From: an uncultured Alphaproteobacteria bacterium
GTDB taxonomy: Bacteria; Pseudomonadota; Alphaproteobacteria; Caulobacterales; Parvularculaceae
Length of the DNA: 64,000 nucleotides
Direction: 5' to 3'
NCBI GenBank assembly: GCA_902826095.1
Contig: CADEDN010000010.1
Location: 40,511 to 104,510 of the forward strand
Position 1 is the first letter of the stretch. The number at the start of each line of letters is the position of its first letter. Positions 9,664 to 18,690 of this stretch are shown piece after piece. The notes below the pieces were generated by a model. That model was not told the origin of the DNA and made no database searches. It saw nothing but the letters and a program-made list of their open reading frames with translations. A program made the translations under genes and the position numbers.

Positions 9664-10133
9664 CGTCCTGTCGAGCCGAAGCCTCCCTCGCCGCGCGCGG
9701 TTTCGTCGAGGTCGTCGACTTCTTCAAAGCGCGCCTGAAAGGCCGGCGCGATCACCATTTGCGCGATGCGGTCGCCGCGCCGGACGACGAATTCATCCGT
9801 TCCGTGATTGATAAGAATGACCTTGACCTCGCCGCGATAATCGGCGTCGATCGTGCCGGGGGCGTTGACGAGGCCGACGCCGAATTTCGCCGCAAGGCCG
9901 GAGCGCGCGCGCATTTGCGCCTCCCACCCTTCGGGGAGCGCCATCGAAAGCCCGGTCGGAACGATCGCCCGTTCGCCGGGCTTTAAGGCGATCGGCGCGT
10001 CCGCCGGGACCGCGGCCCTTAGATCGCAGCCGGCGGCGCCCTTCGTTTCATAGACGGGGAGCGCGAGGCCCTCGCCATGAGGGAGGCGGCGAAGGCGGAC
10101 AGGCGGGGCGCTGCGGCCGGCGTCATCGAACAT
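9660..10133 (-). CDS. dut: dUTP diphosphatase
   Basis: Trimeric dUTPase hydrolyses dUTP to dUMP and PPi. All five motifs are visible in order in the 157-residue protein: [23 protein letters not shown] with the catalytic aspartate, RIAQMV, and the C-terminal GGFGSTGR arm that closes over the active site. It is the first gene of the dut-small membrane protein-moeB-like-yceI block; the upstream pyrF ends 70 bp away on the same strand. Confidence 0.96.
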   Translation of the reverse strand: MFDDAGRSAPPVRLRRLPHGEGLALPVYETKGAAGCDLRAAVPADAPIALKPGERAIVPTGLSMALPEGWEAQMRARSGLAAKFGVGLVNAPGTIDADYRGEVKVILINHGTDEFVVRRGDRIAQMVIAPAFQARFEEVDDLDETARGEGGFGSTGR

Positions 10134-10203
10134 TTGGAATGCCTTTTGAAATCGCCTGAATCATACGCGGAATCATACAGAGATGGGGCGGAAAATTCAC
10201 CCG

Positions 10204-10899
10204 TTAAATCGCGGCGGCGATTTCCGCCTGAATGGCGCGCGCGGCGGCCGCCGGATCCTTCGCTGCGATGATTGGACGTCCGACGACCAGATGATCCGCG
10301 CCGGCGCGGATCGCGTCCGCCGGCGTCACCACCCGTTTTTGATCGTCAAGCGCCGCGCCGGCCGGGCGAACGCCCGGCGTCACGATCAGCAGCGCCTCGC
10401 CAAAGCGCGCGCGGATCGCCGCGGCCTCGCGCGCCGAGGCGACGACGCCGTCCGCGCCCGCTTTCGCCGCAAATTCCGCGCGGCGAAGGACGAGGTCTTC
10501 AAGCCGCATCGAAACGCCGCTTTCGGCAAGGCTCTCCTCGGTCAGGCTCGTCAACACCGTGACGCCGAGAATTTTAAGGCGCCTGTCGCCGCCGCGCCCT
10601 TCGGCGGCGCCTTTAAGGACGTCCGGCTCCGCGTGCACGGTCAAAAAGTCGCAACCAAGCCTGACGACGCTGGCGACGCCGCGCTCGACCGTCGCGCCGA
10701 TGTCGTGGAACTTGAAATCAAGAAAGACCTTCTTGCCGGCGTCGCTGAATTCCCGCGCCAGATCAACGCCGCCGACCGGCATCAGCTGATAGCCGATCTT
10801 GTAAAAGGCGCCGGCGTCGCCAATGCGCGTGACCGCACGCCTTGCCTCGTCGACCGTCGGCACGTCGAGGGCGATGATCAGGCGGTCCTTGTCGTTCAT
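10204..10899 (-). CDS. pyrF: orotidine 5'-phosphate decarboxylase
   Basis: PyrF decarboxylates OMP to UMP, the last step of pyrimidine synthesis. The ATG at 10899 gives 231 residues beginning DRLIIALDVP, with the D-x-K-x-x-D catalytic tetrad region FLDFKFHDIGAT (Asp61, Lys63, Asp66), TVLTSL, VTPGVRPAG and the phosphate-binding VVGRPI. The frame extends upstream into nth sequence, but the ATGA overlap with the nth stop and homology fix this start. Confidence 0.95.
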   Translation of the reverse strand: MNDKDRLIIALDVPTVDEARRAVTRIGDAGAFYKIGYQLMPVGGVDLAREFSDAGKKVFLDFKFHDIGATVERGVASVVRLGCDFLTVHAEPDVLKGAAEGRGGDRRLKILGVTVLTSLTEESLAESGVSMRLEDLVLRRAEFAAKAGADGVVASAREAAAIRARFGEALLIVTPGVRPAGAALDDQKRVVTPADAIRAGADHLVVGRPIIAAKDPAAAARAIQAEIAAAI

Positions 10900-11642
10900 T
10901 TCGCGCGCGCCTTTGCTGTTCGCGTTGCTGACCGCAATTTCGGTTTCGACGCAAGCCGCTTGACCGGCCGCTTCGCCGCCGGTTTCGTGGCGGGCGGCTC
11001 CAGCCGCGTCTTCTCCTTGAACCGGCACAAATCCGCGATGACGCAATTCGGGCAGTCCGGCGCGCGCGCCTTGCAGACATAGCGCCCATGCAGGATCAGC
11101 CAGTGATGCGCATGGCGGAGATATTCCTCCGGCACCATCTTCATCAGACCGTCCTCAACGGCGTTCGGGGTCTTCCCGGACGCAAGGCCCGTACGATTGG
11201 CGACCCGGAAGACATGGGTGTCGACGGCGAGCGTCGCCTCGCCGAACGCGACGCTCAAGACGACATTCGCGGTCTTGCGCCCGACGCCCGGCAGGGCCTC
11301 AAGCGCCGCGCGCGATGACGGCACTTCGCCCTCTTGCTCGTGAACGAGCTTTTTTGAGAGCGCGATGATGTTCTTCGCCTTCGCCCGCCAGAGGCCGATC
11401 GTCCTGATATGGGCCCCGAGCCTTTCCTCGCCGAGCGCCGCCATTTTCGCCGGCGTGTCGGCGATTGCGAAAAGCGCCGGCGTCGCCTTGTTAACGCCGG
11501 CGTCGGTCGCCTGCGCCGAAAGGACGACGGCGACAAGGAGCGTGAAATTGTTCTTGTAGAAAAGCTCGGTTTCGGGATGGGGCGCGGCAGCCTCAAATCG
11601 GCGGAAGATTTCCGCCGCCGCGCAGGCTGACATTTTCGCCAT
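10896..11642 (-). CDS. nth: endonuclease III
   Basis: A bifunctional DNA glycosylase/AP lyase of base excision repair. The helix-hairpin-helix LPGVGRKTANVVLS holds the catalytic Lys123, AVDTHVFRVANR holds Asp141, and the [4Fe-4S] cluster ligands are Cys190, 197, 200 and 206 (C-x6-C-x2-C-x5-C). After the cluster comes a Lys/Arg-rich tail of about 40 residues that E. coli Nth lacks, which may add DNA contacts. The GGGAG ribosome-binding site lies in the 3' arm of a small hairpin. An in-frame ATG three codons downstream is an alternative start. Confidence 0.95.
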   Translation of the reverse strand: MAKMSACAAAEIFRRFEAAAPHPETELFYKNNFTLLVAVVLSAQATDAGVNKATPALFAIADTPAKMAALGEERLGAHIRTIGLWRAKAKNIIALSKKLVHEQEGEVPSSRAALEALPGVGRKTANVVLSVAFGEATLAVDTHVFRVANRTGLASGKTPNAVEDGLMKMVPEEYLRHAHHWLILHGRYVCKARAPDCPNCVIADLCRFKEKTRLEPPATKPAAKRPVKRLASKPKLRSATRTAKARAK

Positions 11643-11647
11643 CGCCG

Positions 11648-11665
11648 CTCCCGAAAAAGCGGGAG
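11648..11665 (-). promoter_or_regulatory. hairpin overlapping the nth ribosome-binding site
   Basis: CTCCCG and CGGGAG are perfect 6-bp arms separated by 6 nt, and the second arm on the minus strand contains the Shine-Dalgarno GGGAG of nth. Base pairing would hide the ribosome-binding site. Functional relevance is unknown. Confidence 0.3.
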
Positions 11666-11720
11666 ACCATGCCGCCGCGCGCGGACCTGCGTCAATTCAC
11701 CCCCGTCGATTGAGGGCAGG

Positions 11721-11749
11721 CTGGCGCCGACGACGCGCTTTGTTATCAT
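11721..11749 (+). promoter_or_regulatory. putative promoter of the DUF2244 gene (leaderless type)
   Basis: CTGGCG (11721-11726) and TATCAT (11744-11749) are 17 bp apart; the -10-like box ends 6 nt before the ATG at 11756 and no ribosome-binding site fits between. Confidence 0.4.
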
Positions 11750-11755
11750 GGCGCG

Positions 11756-12301
11756 ATGACCCGTTTCTGCGTTTATGAGGATATGCCGCCCGCCGAAAAG
11801 GGCCGCGCCGCCGACCTTTCCGCCGAGCCGGCGCCTGTCGGCGCGGCGTTCGACGCCGTCTTGTCGCCGAACCGGTCGCTGCCGAGTTCCGGTTTTCTCG
11901 CCGTGATGTCGATTGTCGTCGGCGCTAATTTGCTTTTTGGGGCGTATTTCTACGCGATCGGCGCCTGGCCGGTGATCGGCTTTTGCGGGCTTGACGTGTT
12001 GCTCGTCTGGATCGCGTTCAAGCTGTCCTACCGGCAAGGGCGCCTGCATGAGCGCGTGAGGCTTGCGAACGGCGACATGCGCGTCGCGCGCGTGCTTCCC
12101 TCAGGCCATGAATCGCGCTGGCGGATCGAACCCTTCTGGGCGCGCATCGTCATCGATAACCCGGAGAGCCATGAGGCGCGCGTGCGCGTCGTCAGCAAAG
12201 GCCGCTCGCTCGTCCTTGGGTCATTCCTGTCTCCCGATGAGCGCATGGAATTCGGCAAAGCGCTGCAAACCGCCCTGTGGCGCATTCGCGGCGAGGTCTG
12301 A
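11756..12301 (+). CDS. DUF2244-domain membrane protein
   Basis: A 181-residue protein of the DUF2244 family (integral membrane proteins of unknown function, common in alphaproteobacteria). SPNRSLPSSGFLAVM opens the domain, followed by two transmembrane helices (VMSIVVGANLLFGAYFYAIG and VIGFCGLDVLLVWIAF) and a cytoplasmic part with RWRIEPFWARI and GSFLSPDER. In related genomes these genes are often near respiratory or DNA repair genes. It is followed 3 bp later by another membrane protein gene. Confidence 0.85.
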   Translation: MTRFCVYEDMPPAEKGRAADLSAEPAPVGAAFDAVLSPNRSLPSSGFLAVMSIVVGANLLFGAYFYAIGAWPVIGFCGLDVLLVWIAFKLSYRQGRLHERVRLANGDMRVARVLPSGHESRWRIEPFWARIVIDNPESHEARVRVVSKGRSLVLGSFLSPDERMEFGKALQTALWRIRGEV

Positions 12302-12304
12302 CGG

Positions 12305-12853
12305 ATGACCGGGACTCTACTCGCATTGGCGGGCGCCGTCGCCCTCGCGGCGATCCTCTATTGGCGCTGGGCGCGACGGACCGCCGCCGAAATCGACGAG
12401 AGCGCGGGGCTTGAATGGGCGCGCCTTCGCGAGGCGCGGCCGGATCTCGTCGCGGGCGTCGACGAGACGCGCTTTCGCGCCATTTTCCATCGCGTGCATT
12501 TTCCGCGCTTTCCGAAATACGCGCTCGCCATTCTCGCGGCTTTCGTCATTTCGCTGCCGGCGACGCTCGGTCTGCTCGCCGGCGCCGCCTTTGCTCTCGA
12601 CACGATCGGCCTTACCGCCAGCGCCGATGCGCTCGCGAAGAGCGTGCCGATCGCCGGCGCGACGAACGCCGTCGCCAAGGATGACGGCGAGACCGTCGCC
12701 CTCTATTACGTGCAGGACGTGCTGAAATTTTACTATTATTTCGGCCTCGTCTTCGCCTGGCTCGCCATCGTGTTCGTCGCGATGCGCCGCTATCACAAGC
12801 GCCGGCCTGGCTATCTGCAGGACGAACTGCTGCAGGAAAGATCGAAAGGCTGA
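12305..12853 (+). CDS. conserved membrane protein of unknown function
   Basis: A 182-residue protein with an N-terminal helix ([16 protein letters not shown]), a central helix around [19 protein letters not shown] and a C-terminal helix [16 protein letters not shown] followed by a basic tail. No known motif. It starts 3 bp after the DUF2244 gene and ends 5 bp before the glyoxalase-like gene, so the three look like one transcript. Confidence 0.7.
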   Translation: MTGTLLALAGAVALAAILYWRWARRTAAEIDESAGLEWARLREARPDLVAGVDETRFRAIFHRVHFPRFPKYALAILAAFVISLPATLGLLAGAAFALDTIGLTASADALAKSVPIAGATNAVAKDDGETVALYYVQDVLKFYYYFGLVFAWLAIVFVAMRRYHKRRPGYLQDELLQERSKG

Positions 12854-12858
12854 GGCGA

Positions 12859-13299
12859 ATGGAATATTTGCACGCCATGCTGCGCGTCAGCGACCTCGAC
12901 CGATCGCTCGACTTCTTTTGCGGCAAGCTCGGGCTCATCGAGATATCGCGCCAGAATCATGAAAAGGGGCGCTTCACGCTAGTCTTCCTCGCCGCCCCCG
13001 GCGACGCCGCGACGGCGCGCGAGACCAAGGCGCCGCTGGTCGAACTCACTTATAATTGGGACAGGCAAGACTATTCGGGCGGGCGAAATTTCGGCCATCT
13101 CGCTTTTCGCGTCGACGACATTTACGCGCTCTGCGCGAAGCTGATGCATGCGGGAATCGTCATCAATCGCCCGCCGCGCGACGGCCATATGGCGTTCATC
13201 CGCTCGCCGGACGGCGTCTCAATTGAACTCCTCCAGAAGGGCGCGGCGCTCGCGCCGGAGGAGCCCTGGGCGTCGATGCCGAACACCGGATCATGGTGA
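12859..13299 (+). CDS. VOC-family protein, lactoylglutathione lyase-like
   Basis: A 146-residue protein with two beta-alpha-beta-beta-beta modules of the vicinal-oxygen-chelate fold. Likely metal ligands are His5 (YLHAMLRV), the glutamate of VELTYNWD, the histidine of [11 protein letters not shown] and the glutamate of SIELLQ, which match the glyoxalase I pattern. Glyoxalase I converts the methylglyoxal-glutathione adduct to S-lactoylglutathione. It is slightly longer than GloA of enterobacteria, with a divergent C-terminus ([14 protein letters not shown]) typical of the alphaproteobacterial form. Confidence 0.82.
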   Translation: MEYLHAMLRVSDLDRSLDFFCGKLGLIEISRQNHEKGRFTLVFLAAPGDAATARETKAPLVELTYNWDRQDYSGGRNFGHLAFRVDDIYALCAKLMHAGIVINRPPRDGHMAFIRSPDGVSIELLQKGAALAPEEPWASMPNTGSW

Positions 13300-13303
13300 C
13301 GCC

Positions 13304-13900
13304 GTGGCGCGCCCTGCGAAAATCGCCTGCAAGCCGCTGACCGATGAACGCTGGGTCGATTTCTGCGCGGTGATGGGCCCCGCCGGCGGCTGCTGGGGAT
13401 GCTGGTGCCAATATTGGCGCGCGCCGCGCAAGGATTTCACCGGCCCCGCCCGCAAGACCTTCAAAGCGCGCATGCGCGCGATCGTCCGGAAAGGACCGCC
13501 GCCCGGCCTTATCGCCTATCGCGGCGGCGAGCCCGTCGGCTGGATCCAGGCGGGACCGCGCGCGGCGACGCCGAACTGGAACGGCGCGCGTCGCCTCAGC
13601 GCGCCCATCGACGATGCGGAGGCGGATGACCCGTCGATCTGGGCGGTGAGCTGTTTCGTGGTGCCGAGCGCCCATCGCCAGTCGGGCGTCGCGACCGCGC
13701 TGCTTGGCGGCGCCGTCGCCTTTGCGAGGAAAAACCGCGCGCGGTTCCTTGACGCCTGTCCGGTCGAGACGGCGAGAGGCGCCGCCAACCCGGCGTCGAT
13801 CTATCACGGCGTCGCATCGATGTTTGAAAGGGCGGGATTTGCGGTAATCGCCCGTCGCCGCGACGATCGCCCGCTGATGCGGCTCGATTTGCGATCGTGA
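13304..13900 (+). CDS. GNAT-family N-acetyltransferase
   Basis: Starts at a GTG 5 bp after the glyoxalase stop and encodes 198 residues. The acetyl-CoA-binding segment is SCFVVPSAHRQSGVATALLGG (V-x-x-x-x-R/Q-x-x-G-x-G/A-like). The early GGCWGCWCQYWR segment, with three cysteines, and EPVGWIQAGPR occur in a subgroup of GNAT proteins that includes uncharacterised actinobacterial and alphaproteobacterial members. Substrate is unknown. Confidence 0.8.
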   Translation: MARPAKIACKPLTDERWVDFCAVMGPAGGCWGCWCQYWRAPRKDFTGPARKTFKARMRAIVRKGPPPGLIAYRGGEPVGWIQAGPRAATPNWNGARRLSAPIDDAEADDPSIWAVSCFVVPSAHRQSGVATALLGGAVAFARKNRARFLDACPVETARGAANPASIYHGVASMFERAGFAVIARRRDDRPLMRLDLRS

Positions 13901-13954
13901 ACCGCCTATTAACGCGCGCCGCCGCATCGTCCGGCGAACAGTTTGGAAAGACGC

Positions 13955-14914
13955 ATGTCGGCGAAGCCGCTTGTTCTTGAGAATGTCGTCAAGCGCTTCG
14001 GCGAGTTTTCCGCCGTCGACGATCTGTCGTTCAGCGTCAACAAGGGCGAAATCTTCGGGTTTCTCGGCCCGAACGGCGCCGGCAAGACGACAACCTTGCG
14101 GATGATTCTCGACATCATCGCGCCGACCTCCGGCCGCATCGACATCCTCGGCTCGCTCTCCGCGATCCCGGTCCGCCATCGCATCGGCTACCTTCCCGAG
14201 GAGCGCGGCCTCTACCGGAAAATGCGCGCCGCGGACACGATCGCCTATTTCGCCAGCCTGCGGGGCGTTCCCGGCAAGATCGCGCGCGCGCGGGCGGAGG
14301 CGTTGCTGAAGCGTTTCGGGCTCGGCGAATTCGCCCGCACTAAGAACGAATCCCTATCGAAAGGCATGGCGCAGAAAGTGCAGCTGCTCGCGACGATCGC
14401 GCATGAGCCGGAATTCCTGATCCTTGACGAGCCCTTCACCGGCCTTGATCCGATCAATCAGTCGACCCTTGAAGCGCTGATCGCGGAACTCAAATCGCAA
14501 GGCCGCACGATCATCTTTTCGACGCACACGATGCAGCACGCGGAGCGCCTTTGCGACCGCTTCCTCATTCTCGCCAAGGGAAAGAAGCGCTTTGAGGGGA
14601 CGCTTGAAAAAGCGCGGGCGAGTTTTCCGCCGCGTCTCATCATCCGCACCCGCGACAGCGTCGATCCCATCTCCCGCGCGCCGGGCGTTCTCCGGATCGA
14701 GGCGACGCCCGCGCGCGAGGGCGAAGATGCGAGCTATGTCGTCGAACTTGCGCGCGGCGTCGATCCGAATACGGTGCTGCGCGCGGCCTTCGACGCCGGC
14801 ATGCATCTGTCGCGCTTTGAGCACACCAACGCATCCCTGCACGACATTTTCGTCGCCATCGTCGGCGGCGCGGGGGAAACTTCGCCTGAGCCGTCGCGCG
14901 AGGAAGCCGCATGA
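13955..14914 (+). CDS. ABC transporter ATP-binding protein (NatA-like)
   Basis: A 319-residue ATPase. Walker A is GPNGAGKTT, the signature is the degenerate LSKGMAQKV in place of LSGGQ, Walker B is FLILDEPFTGLD and the switch histidine lies in FSTHTM. The long C-terminal extension is of the DUF4162 type seen in NatA-like exporters. GGAAAG precedes the ATG at 13955. It overlaps the permease gene by 4 bp (ATGA); together they form an exporter whose substrate (Na+, drug or lipid) is not determined. Confidence 0.92.
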   Translation: MSAKPLVLENVVKRFGEFSAVDDLSFSVNKGEIFGFLGPNGAGKTTTLRMILDIIAPTSGRIDILGSLSAIPVRHRIGYLPEERGLYRKMRAADTIAYFASLRGVPGKIARARAEALLKRFGLGEFARTKNESLSKGMAQKVQLLATIAHEPEFLILDEPFTGLDPINQSTLEALIAELKSQGRTIIFSTHTMQHAERLCDRFLILAKGKKRFEGTLEKARASFPPRLIIRTRDSVDPISRAPGVLRIEATPAREGEDASYVVELARGVDPNTVLRAAFDAGMHLSRFEHTNASLHDIFVAIVGGAGETSPEPSREEAA

Positions 14915-16425
14915 AAGCGATCCTTCTCATCGCCTGGCGCGAATACAAGCAGTATGTGCTGTCGCGCGGCTTCCTGATCTTTCTGGTCACTTTTCCGCTG
15001 ATAATCGGCTTCGGCGGCGCGGCGCTCGGCTTGCTTGAATCGTCAAAGCCGCTGCGGAGCTTCGTCGTCTATGACGAAGTCGGCGGTTACGCCGAAGCGA
15101 TCGATCGCGAGATCGCCGAGCGCGACCAGCGCAACACGATCTCGACATGGGACGCTTACCTCACCGTCGCGATCGACAAATCGAAGATCGCCCCCGAAGA
15201 CCTGCCGGCGCCCTTCGCGCCAGCCGCGATGACGGCGAGCAGGCGGGTGGCGTTTTTCGCCAATGGCGGCGTCGAGGCGGCGCGCGCTGTGGTCCGGGAT
15301 TATCTGAAAAGCGGCGCGCCGTTGTTCGCGGCGCCGCGCGGGCAATTCGTCCGGCTTGAGCTTGCCGGCGCCGCCCGCGGCGCGGCTTCGGTCGAAGCGG
15401 CGGCGCAGGCGCTGGCGCCCTATCTCCTTGACGCAAAGCCGTTTCCCGGCGCCGACGGCGCGCTGTTCGCCGCCGTCTTGATCCCGAAGGGCTATACGGG
15501 CGGCGAGGACGGCGCCGAGGCGCAGTTCTGGAGTAAGAATCTCACCGACCCGGCGCTTGAAATCACCGTCTCGCGCGCGCTGACGACGACGGCGCGGCGC
15601 AAATTGTCGGAGACGTTCGGGCTGCGCGGCGGCCAGCTTGACGCGCTCGCCGATGTCGAGGCGCCGTTAAAGCCCTATCGCCCGGACAAGGCCGAAGGCG
15701 GCGGCGAACTGCAGGACATCGATCGCCTCAAATCGGCGGTCATCCCGGCGGCGATGACTTATATGCTGCTCGTCGTCGTGTTCGGCGTCGGCAATCTGCT
15801 CCTCACCAACACGATCGAGGAGCGATCGAACAAGATCGTCGAGATATTGCTGTCGTCGGTGACCGCCAACGAACTGATGCTCGGCAAGCTCCTTGGCATC
15901 GCGGCGGTCGGTCTCACCATGCCGGCGGTCTTCGTCCTTGGCGGCCTTGGACTCGCGCTCGCCGGCGGCGGCGACGAAACGATCCGAAGCCTTGTCGGCG
16001 TCCTTTTCGACTCCTGGTTCGTCGTCATCTATCTTTTCTACTTCTTCTGCGCCTACGCGATTTTCGCGATGATCTTCCTTGCGATCGGCGCGGTCTCGAA
16101 CTCGCTGCAGGACGCGCAATCCTATATGGGCCCGGTGATGCTGCTCGTCTTCGCGCCGTTGCCCTTGATGGTGATGGTCTTCCAAAATCCGAATGGAATC
16201 ATCGCGTCGATCCTCACCTGGATTCCGATCTACACGCCCTACGCCGTGATGATGCGCGCGGCCGCCGATCCCCCGATCTGGGAGATCGTCGGCGCGACCT
16301 GTCTGATGCTCGCCTTCGCCATTGTGCTCGCGCGCGTCATGGGCCGCATCTTCCGCGCGGCGATCCTGCAATCGGCGCCGCCGAAGGCGAAGGATCTGAT
16401 CGGGCTTGTCCGCTCAGGCGGCTGA
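14911..16425 (+). CDS. ABC-2 type permease (NatB-like)
   Basis: A 504-residue membrane partner of the preceding ATPase. One helix at the N-terminus (LIFLVTFPLIIGFGGAALGL) is followed by a large extracytoplasmic domain of about 250 residues and then five to six helices, with EERSNKIVEILLSSVTANELM in the conserved cytoplasmic coupling segment of the ABC-2/NatB family. The start overlaps the ATPase stop, consistent with coupled translation. Confidence 0.9.
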   Translation: MKAILLIAWREYKQYVLSRGFLIFLVTFPLIIGFGGAALGLLESSKPLRSFVVYDEVGGYAEAIDREIAERDQRNTISTWDAYLTVAIDKSKIAPEDLPAPFAPAAMTASRRVAFFANGGVEAARAVVRDYLKSGAPLFAAPRGQFVRLELAGAARGAASVEAAAQALAPYLLDAKPFPGADGALFAAVLIPKGYTGGEDGAEAQFWSKNLTDPALEITVSRALTTTARRKLSETFGLRGGQLDALADVEAPLKPYRPDKAEGGGELQDIDRLKSAVIPAAMTYMLLVVVFGVGNLLLTNTIEERSNKIVEILLSSVTANELMLGKLLGIAAVGLTMPAVFVLGGLGLALAGGGDETIRSLVGVLFDSWFVVIYLFYFFCAYAIFAMIFLAIGAVSNSLQDAQSYMGPVMLLVFAPLPLMVMVFQNPNGIIASILTWIPIYTPYAVMMRAAADPPIWEIVGATCLMLAFAIVLARVMGRIFRAAILQSAPPKAKDLIGLVRSGG

Positions 16426-16617
16426 TCAGCGCCCGGCTTTTTCCGGATCGTAAATGAATTTGCGGTCGCAATAGCCGCATTCGGCCTCGCCGTCGTCGAG
16501 CGAATACCAGACCTTTGGATGGCCAAGCGCGCCGCCGTCGCCATTGCAGGCGATGCGCCGCCGGTCGACATAAATGACTTCGGGCGGCGGCGGTGCGGAT
16601 ATCGTCTGGTCTTTCAT
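16426..16617 (-). CDS. zinc-finger zf-CHCC protein (NDUFS6-like)
   Basis: A 63-residue protein with the zf-CHCC pattern: Cys24 (ACNGDG), His33 (GHPKVW), Cys47 and Cys50 (CGYC). Its mitochondrial relative is complex I subunit NDUFS6; bacterial homologues are common in alphaproteobacteria and may be associated with complex I. The start at 16617 places MKDQTISAPPPPE at the N-terminus; a longer frame upstream looks non-coding. Confidence 0.85.
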   Translation of the reverse strand: MKDQTISAPPPPEVIYVDRRRIACNGDGGALGHPKVWYSLDDGEAECGYCDRKFIYDPEKAGR

Positions 16618-16680
16618 GAATGCTGAATGCCGGCAGGCGCGCCGCCGCGTCAAGATCTCCGCGACCGTGAACGCGAGTCA

Positions 16681-16710
16681 TTGACCCGCGAGGCGGATTG
16701 CGTGCTATGC
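16681..16710 (+). promoter_or_regulatory. putative promoter of the lone ABC ATPase gene
   Basis: TTGACC at 16681-16686 is followed 16-18 bp later by TGCTATGC, about 23 bp before the ATG at 16733. The spacing would leave a short leader containing TTGAGG as a possible ribosome-binding site. Confidence 0.35.
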
Positions 16711-16732
16711 GTGCGGCGCTTGAGGCTTCCCG

Positions 16733-17719
16733 ATGTCCCCCGCCCGATCCGCGATCTCAGCGCGCGGCCTTCGCAAGGTCTACGCCGCCACCAAGAAAGC
16801 GCCCGCCAAGGAGGCGCTGAAGGGTATTGATCTCGACATCCCTGTCGGGTCGATCTTCGGCCTTTTGGGTCCGAACGGCGCCGGCAAGTCGACCTTCATC
16901 AACATCCTTGCGGGGCTCGTCACCAAGACAGCGGGGACGGTGACAATCTGGGGCTTCGACATCGACAAAAATCCGCGCCAGTCGCGCGCTTCGATCGGCG
17001 TCGTCCCGCAGGAAATCAACATGGACGTCTTCTTCACGCCGAAGGAGGCGCTGGAGATTCAGGCGGGCCTTTACGGCGTGCCCAGACGCGAGCGCCGGAC
17101 GATGGAAATCCTCACGGTCCTCGGGCTCGAAGACAAGGCGAACGCCTATGTGAGGATGCTTTCGGGCGGCATGAAGCGCCGCCTCCTCGTCGCCAAGGCG
17201 ATGGTGCACGCGCCGCCGATCCTCATCCTCGACGAGCCGACCGCCGGCGTCGACATCGAACTCAGAAAACAGCTCTGGGATCATGTCCTGAAGCTCCATG
17301 CGCAAGGCGTCACCATCGTGCTGACGACGCATTATCTTGAAGAGGCGCAGGAGCTTTGCGACCGCATCGCCATCATCCACCAGGGCGAGGTCGTCGCCTG
17401 CGAGCCGACCGAAAAGCTCGTCGCCTCGCTCGATTCAAAGACCCTGCTGGTGACGCCGACCGAGAAACTTTCGACGGCGCCGGCGCTTCATCCTTATGCG
17501 GCGGAACTCAAGGGCGACGGTCGGCTCGCCATTCCCTATCAGCCGTCGAAGGGAGAGGTCGCGGCGATCCTCGACCGGCTGCAGGCGGCAGGGATCGCCG
17601 TCAAGGATCTGACGACGGTTGAGGCCGACCTTGAGGACGTGTTCCTGGAGCTTACCTATAATCGCGATCGTCAGCGCGCGCTGAGCGGCGTCCAGGCCCG
17701 TCCCGCCGGCACGTCATAG
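16733..17719 (+). CDS. ABC transporter ATP-binding protein (YadG-like)
   Basis: A 328-residue ATPase with GPNGAGKST (Walker A), VVPQE (Q-loop), MLSGGMKRRL (signature), ILILDEPTAGVD (Walker B) and TTHYLEEA (switch). It resembles E. coli YadG, which works with the ABC-2 permease YadH, but no permease gene lies next to it here, so its partner must be elsewhere. The C-terminal 90 residues form a regulatory extension. Its 3' end overlaps the convergent acyltransferase gene by 49 bp. Confidence 0.9.
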   Translation: MSPARSAISARGLRKVYAATKKAPAKEALKGIDLDIPVGSIFGLLGPNGAGKSTFINILAGLVTKTAGTVTIWGFDIDKNPRQSRASIGVVPQEINMDVFFTPKEALEIQAGLYGVPRRERRTMEILTVLGLEDKANAYVRMLSGGMKRRLLVAKAMVHAPPILILDEPTAGVDIELRKQLWDHVLKLHAQGVTIVLTTHYLEEAQELCDRIAIIHQGEVVACEPTEKLVASLDSKTLLVTPTEKLSTAPALHPYAAELKGDGRLAIPYQPSKGEVAAILDRLQAAGIAVKDLTTVEADLEDVFLELTYNRDRQRALSGVQARPAGTS

Positions 17720-18558
17720 GCGGCGTGCTCGCGCAGCGCCTTCGTCACCTCGACCGGATCGCCGTCGAGCGCGCTTGGCGCAATCGCCGGGCCGAACCGG
17801 ATGACGTATTTTTTGCCCCGCTTGTTCAACAGCTCGTTGAAAAGCGTGATGTCGCGCAGCTCCGTGTTCAGTTTCCAGAACCAGTAATAAAGCCAGGAAT
17901 TGCGCGCCGTGATGTGAACGGGCACGATCGCGCACGCGTATTTGCGCGCGAAAATCGCGACCGAGGTCAGCCATTCGCGTTCGACGAGCTGTTTGGCCTC
18001 GTCCATGAAGGCGAGGCGCCCTGACGGAAACAGCACGACGCAGCGTTCGTCCGTGAACGCCTTTTTGGCCTCGATCAGCGTTTCGCGGCTTCGCTGGCGC
18101 GTCCTTTTTTCCATCACCCATTCGACCGGAATGACGACCTCCGAAAGGCGCGGCGCGACTCTGATCGCGTCGCGATTGGCGAAAAAGCAAAGATCGGGGC
18201 GCCTTCCCTTCAGCGCGTCATACATCGCGACGCCGTCGGCGATGCCGGTCGGGTGCACTGATGCGATGATGACGCGGCCCGACGCCGGCACATGCTCGAA
18301 GCCGCGCTTCTCGACGCTGAGGCGAAGGATCGCGCTCACATGCGCCATCGCCTCGCGGCCCGAGAGCCCTTCGATCGCATCCGCCATGCGGCGGGCGAGC
18401 GGTTCTTTCAAAAGCGGATAAAGGATTGCGCGGTAGAGCGGCCAGAAAGGCGATCTGACCATCTTCTTCGCGCGCTCCTCGATCAGCACCTCGACCATGT
18501 GCTTGCCGCGCGCCAGCGCTTCGATATCCGCCAGATCTCTCGTCGTCGCCCCGCTCAT
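17671..18558 (-). CDS. 1-acyl-glycerol-phosphate acyltransferase-like protein
   Basis: A 295-residue member of the PlsC/LPLAT fold. The acceptor motif reads SVHPTGIADG, giving His-x5-Asp instead of the usual His-x4-Asp; LFPSGRLAFMDE matches the block that binds the phosphate and IVPVHITARNSW the hydrophobic block 4. Related proteins with HPTG-I/L-x-D are annotated as glycerol-3-phosphate or lysophospholipid acyltransferases. The ATG at 18558 is preferred because the frame upstream lacks homology. It may act in membrane lipid synthesis; no substrate can be assigned. Confidence 0.75.
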   Translation of the reverse strand: MSGATTRDLADIEALARGKHMVEVLIEERAKKMVRSPFWPLYRAILYPLLKEPLARRMADAIEGLSGREAMAHVSAILRLSVEKRGFEHVPASGRVIIASVHPTGIADGVAMYDALKGRRPDLCFFANRDAIRVAPRLSEVVIPVEWVMEKRTRQRSRETLIEAKKAFTDERCVVLFPSGRLAFMDEAKQLVEREWLTSVAIFARKYACAIVPVHITARNSWLYYWFWKLNTELRDITLFNELLNKRGKKYVIRFGPAIAPSALDGDPVEVTKALREHAAYDVPAGRAWTPLSAR

Positions 18559-18635
18559 CGACCATTCCGCGCCGCAGTTTCGACGGCGGACATTGGCGCA
18601 AGCCGGGGCGTGCGCACAATGAGGGGCGCTGACCA

Positions 18636-18666
18636 AAGAAAGGCGCGCCCGGGTCGCTCCGGGCGC
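18636..18666 (-). terminator. putative terminator of the carbonic anhydrase-SulP operon
   Basis: On the minus strand, arms GCGCCCGG and CCGGGCGC pair perfectly around a 6-nt loop and are followed by GCCTTTCTTT. It lies 25 bp after the SulP stop. The T-run is interrupted, so strength is uncertain. Confidence 0.5.
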
Positions 18667-18690
18667 GGATCGTCGCCCCGCGCCGCAGGG

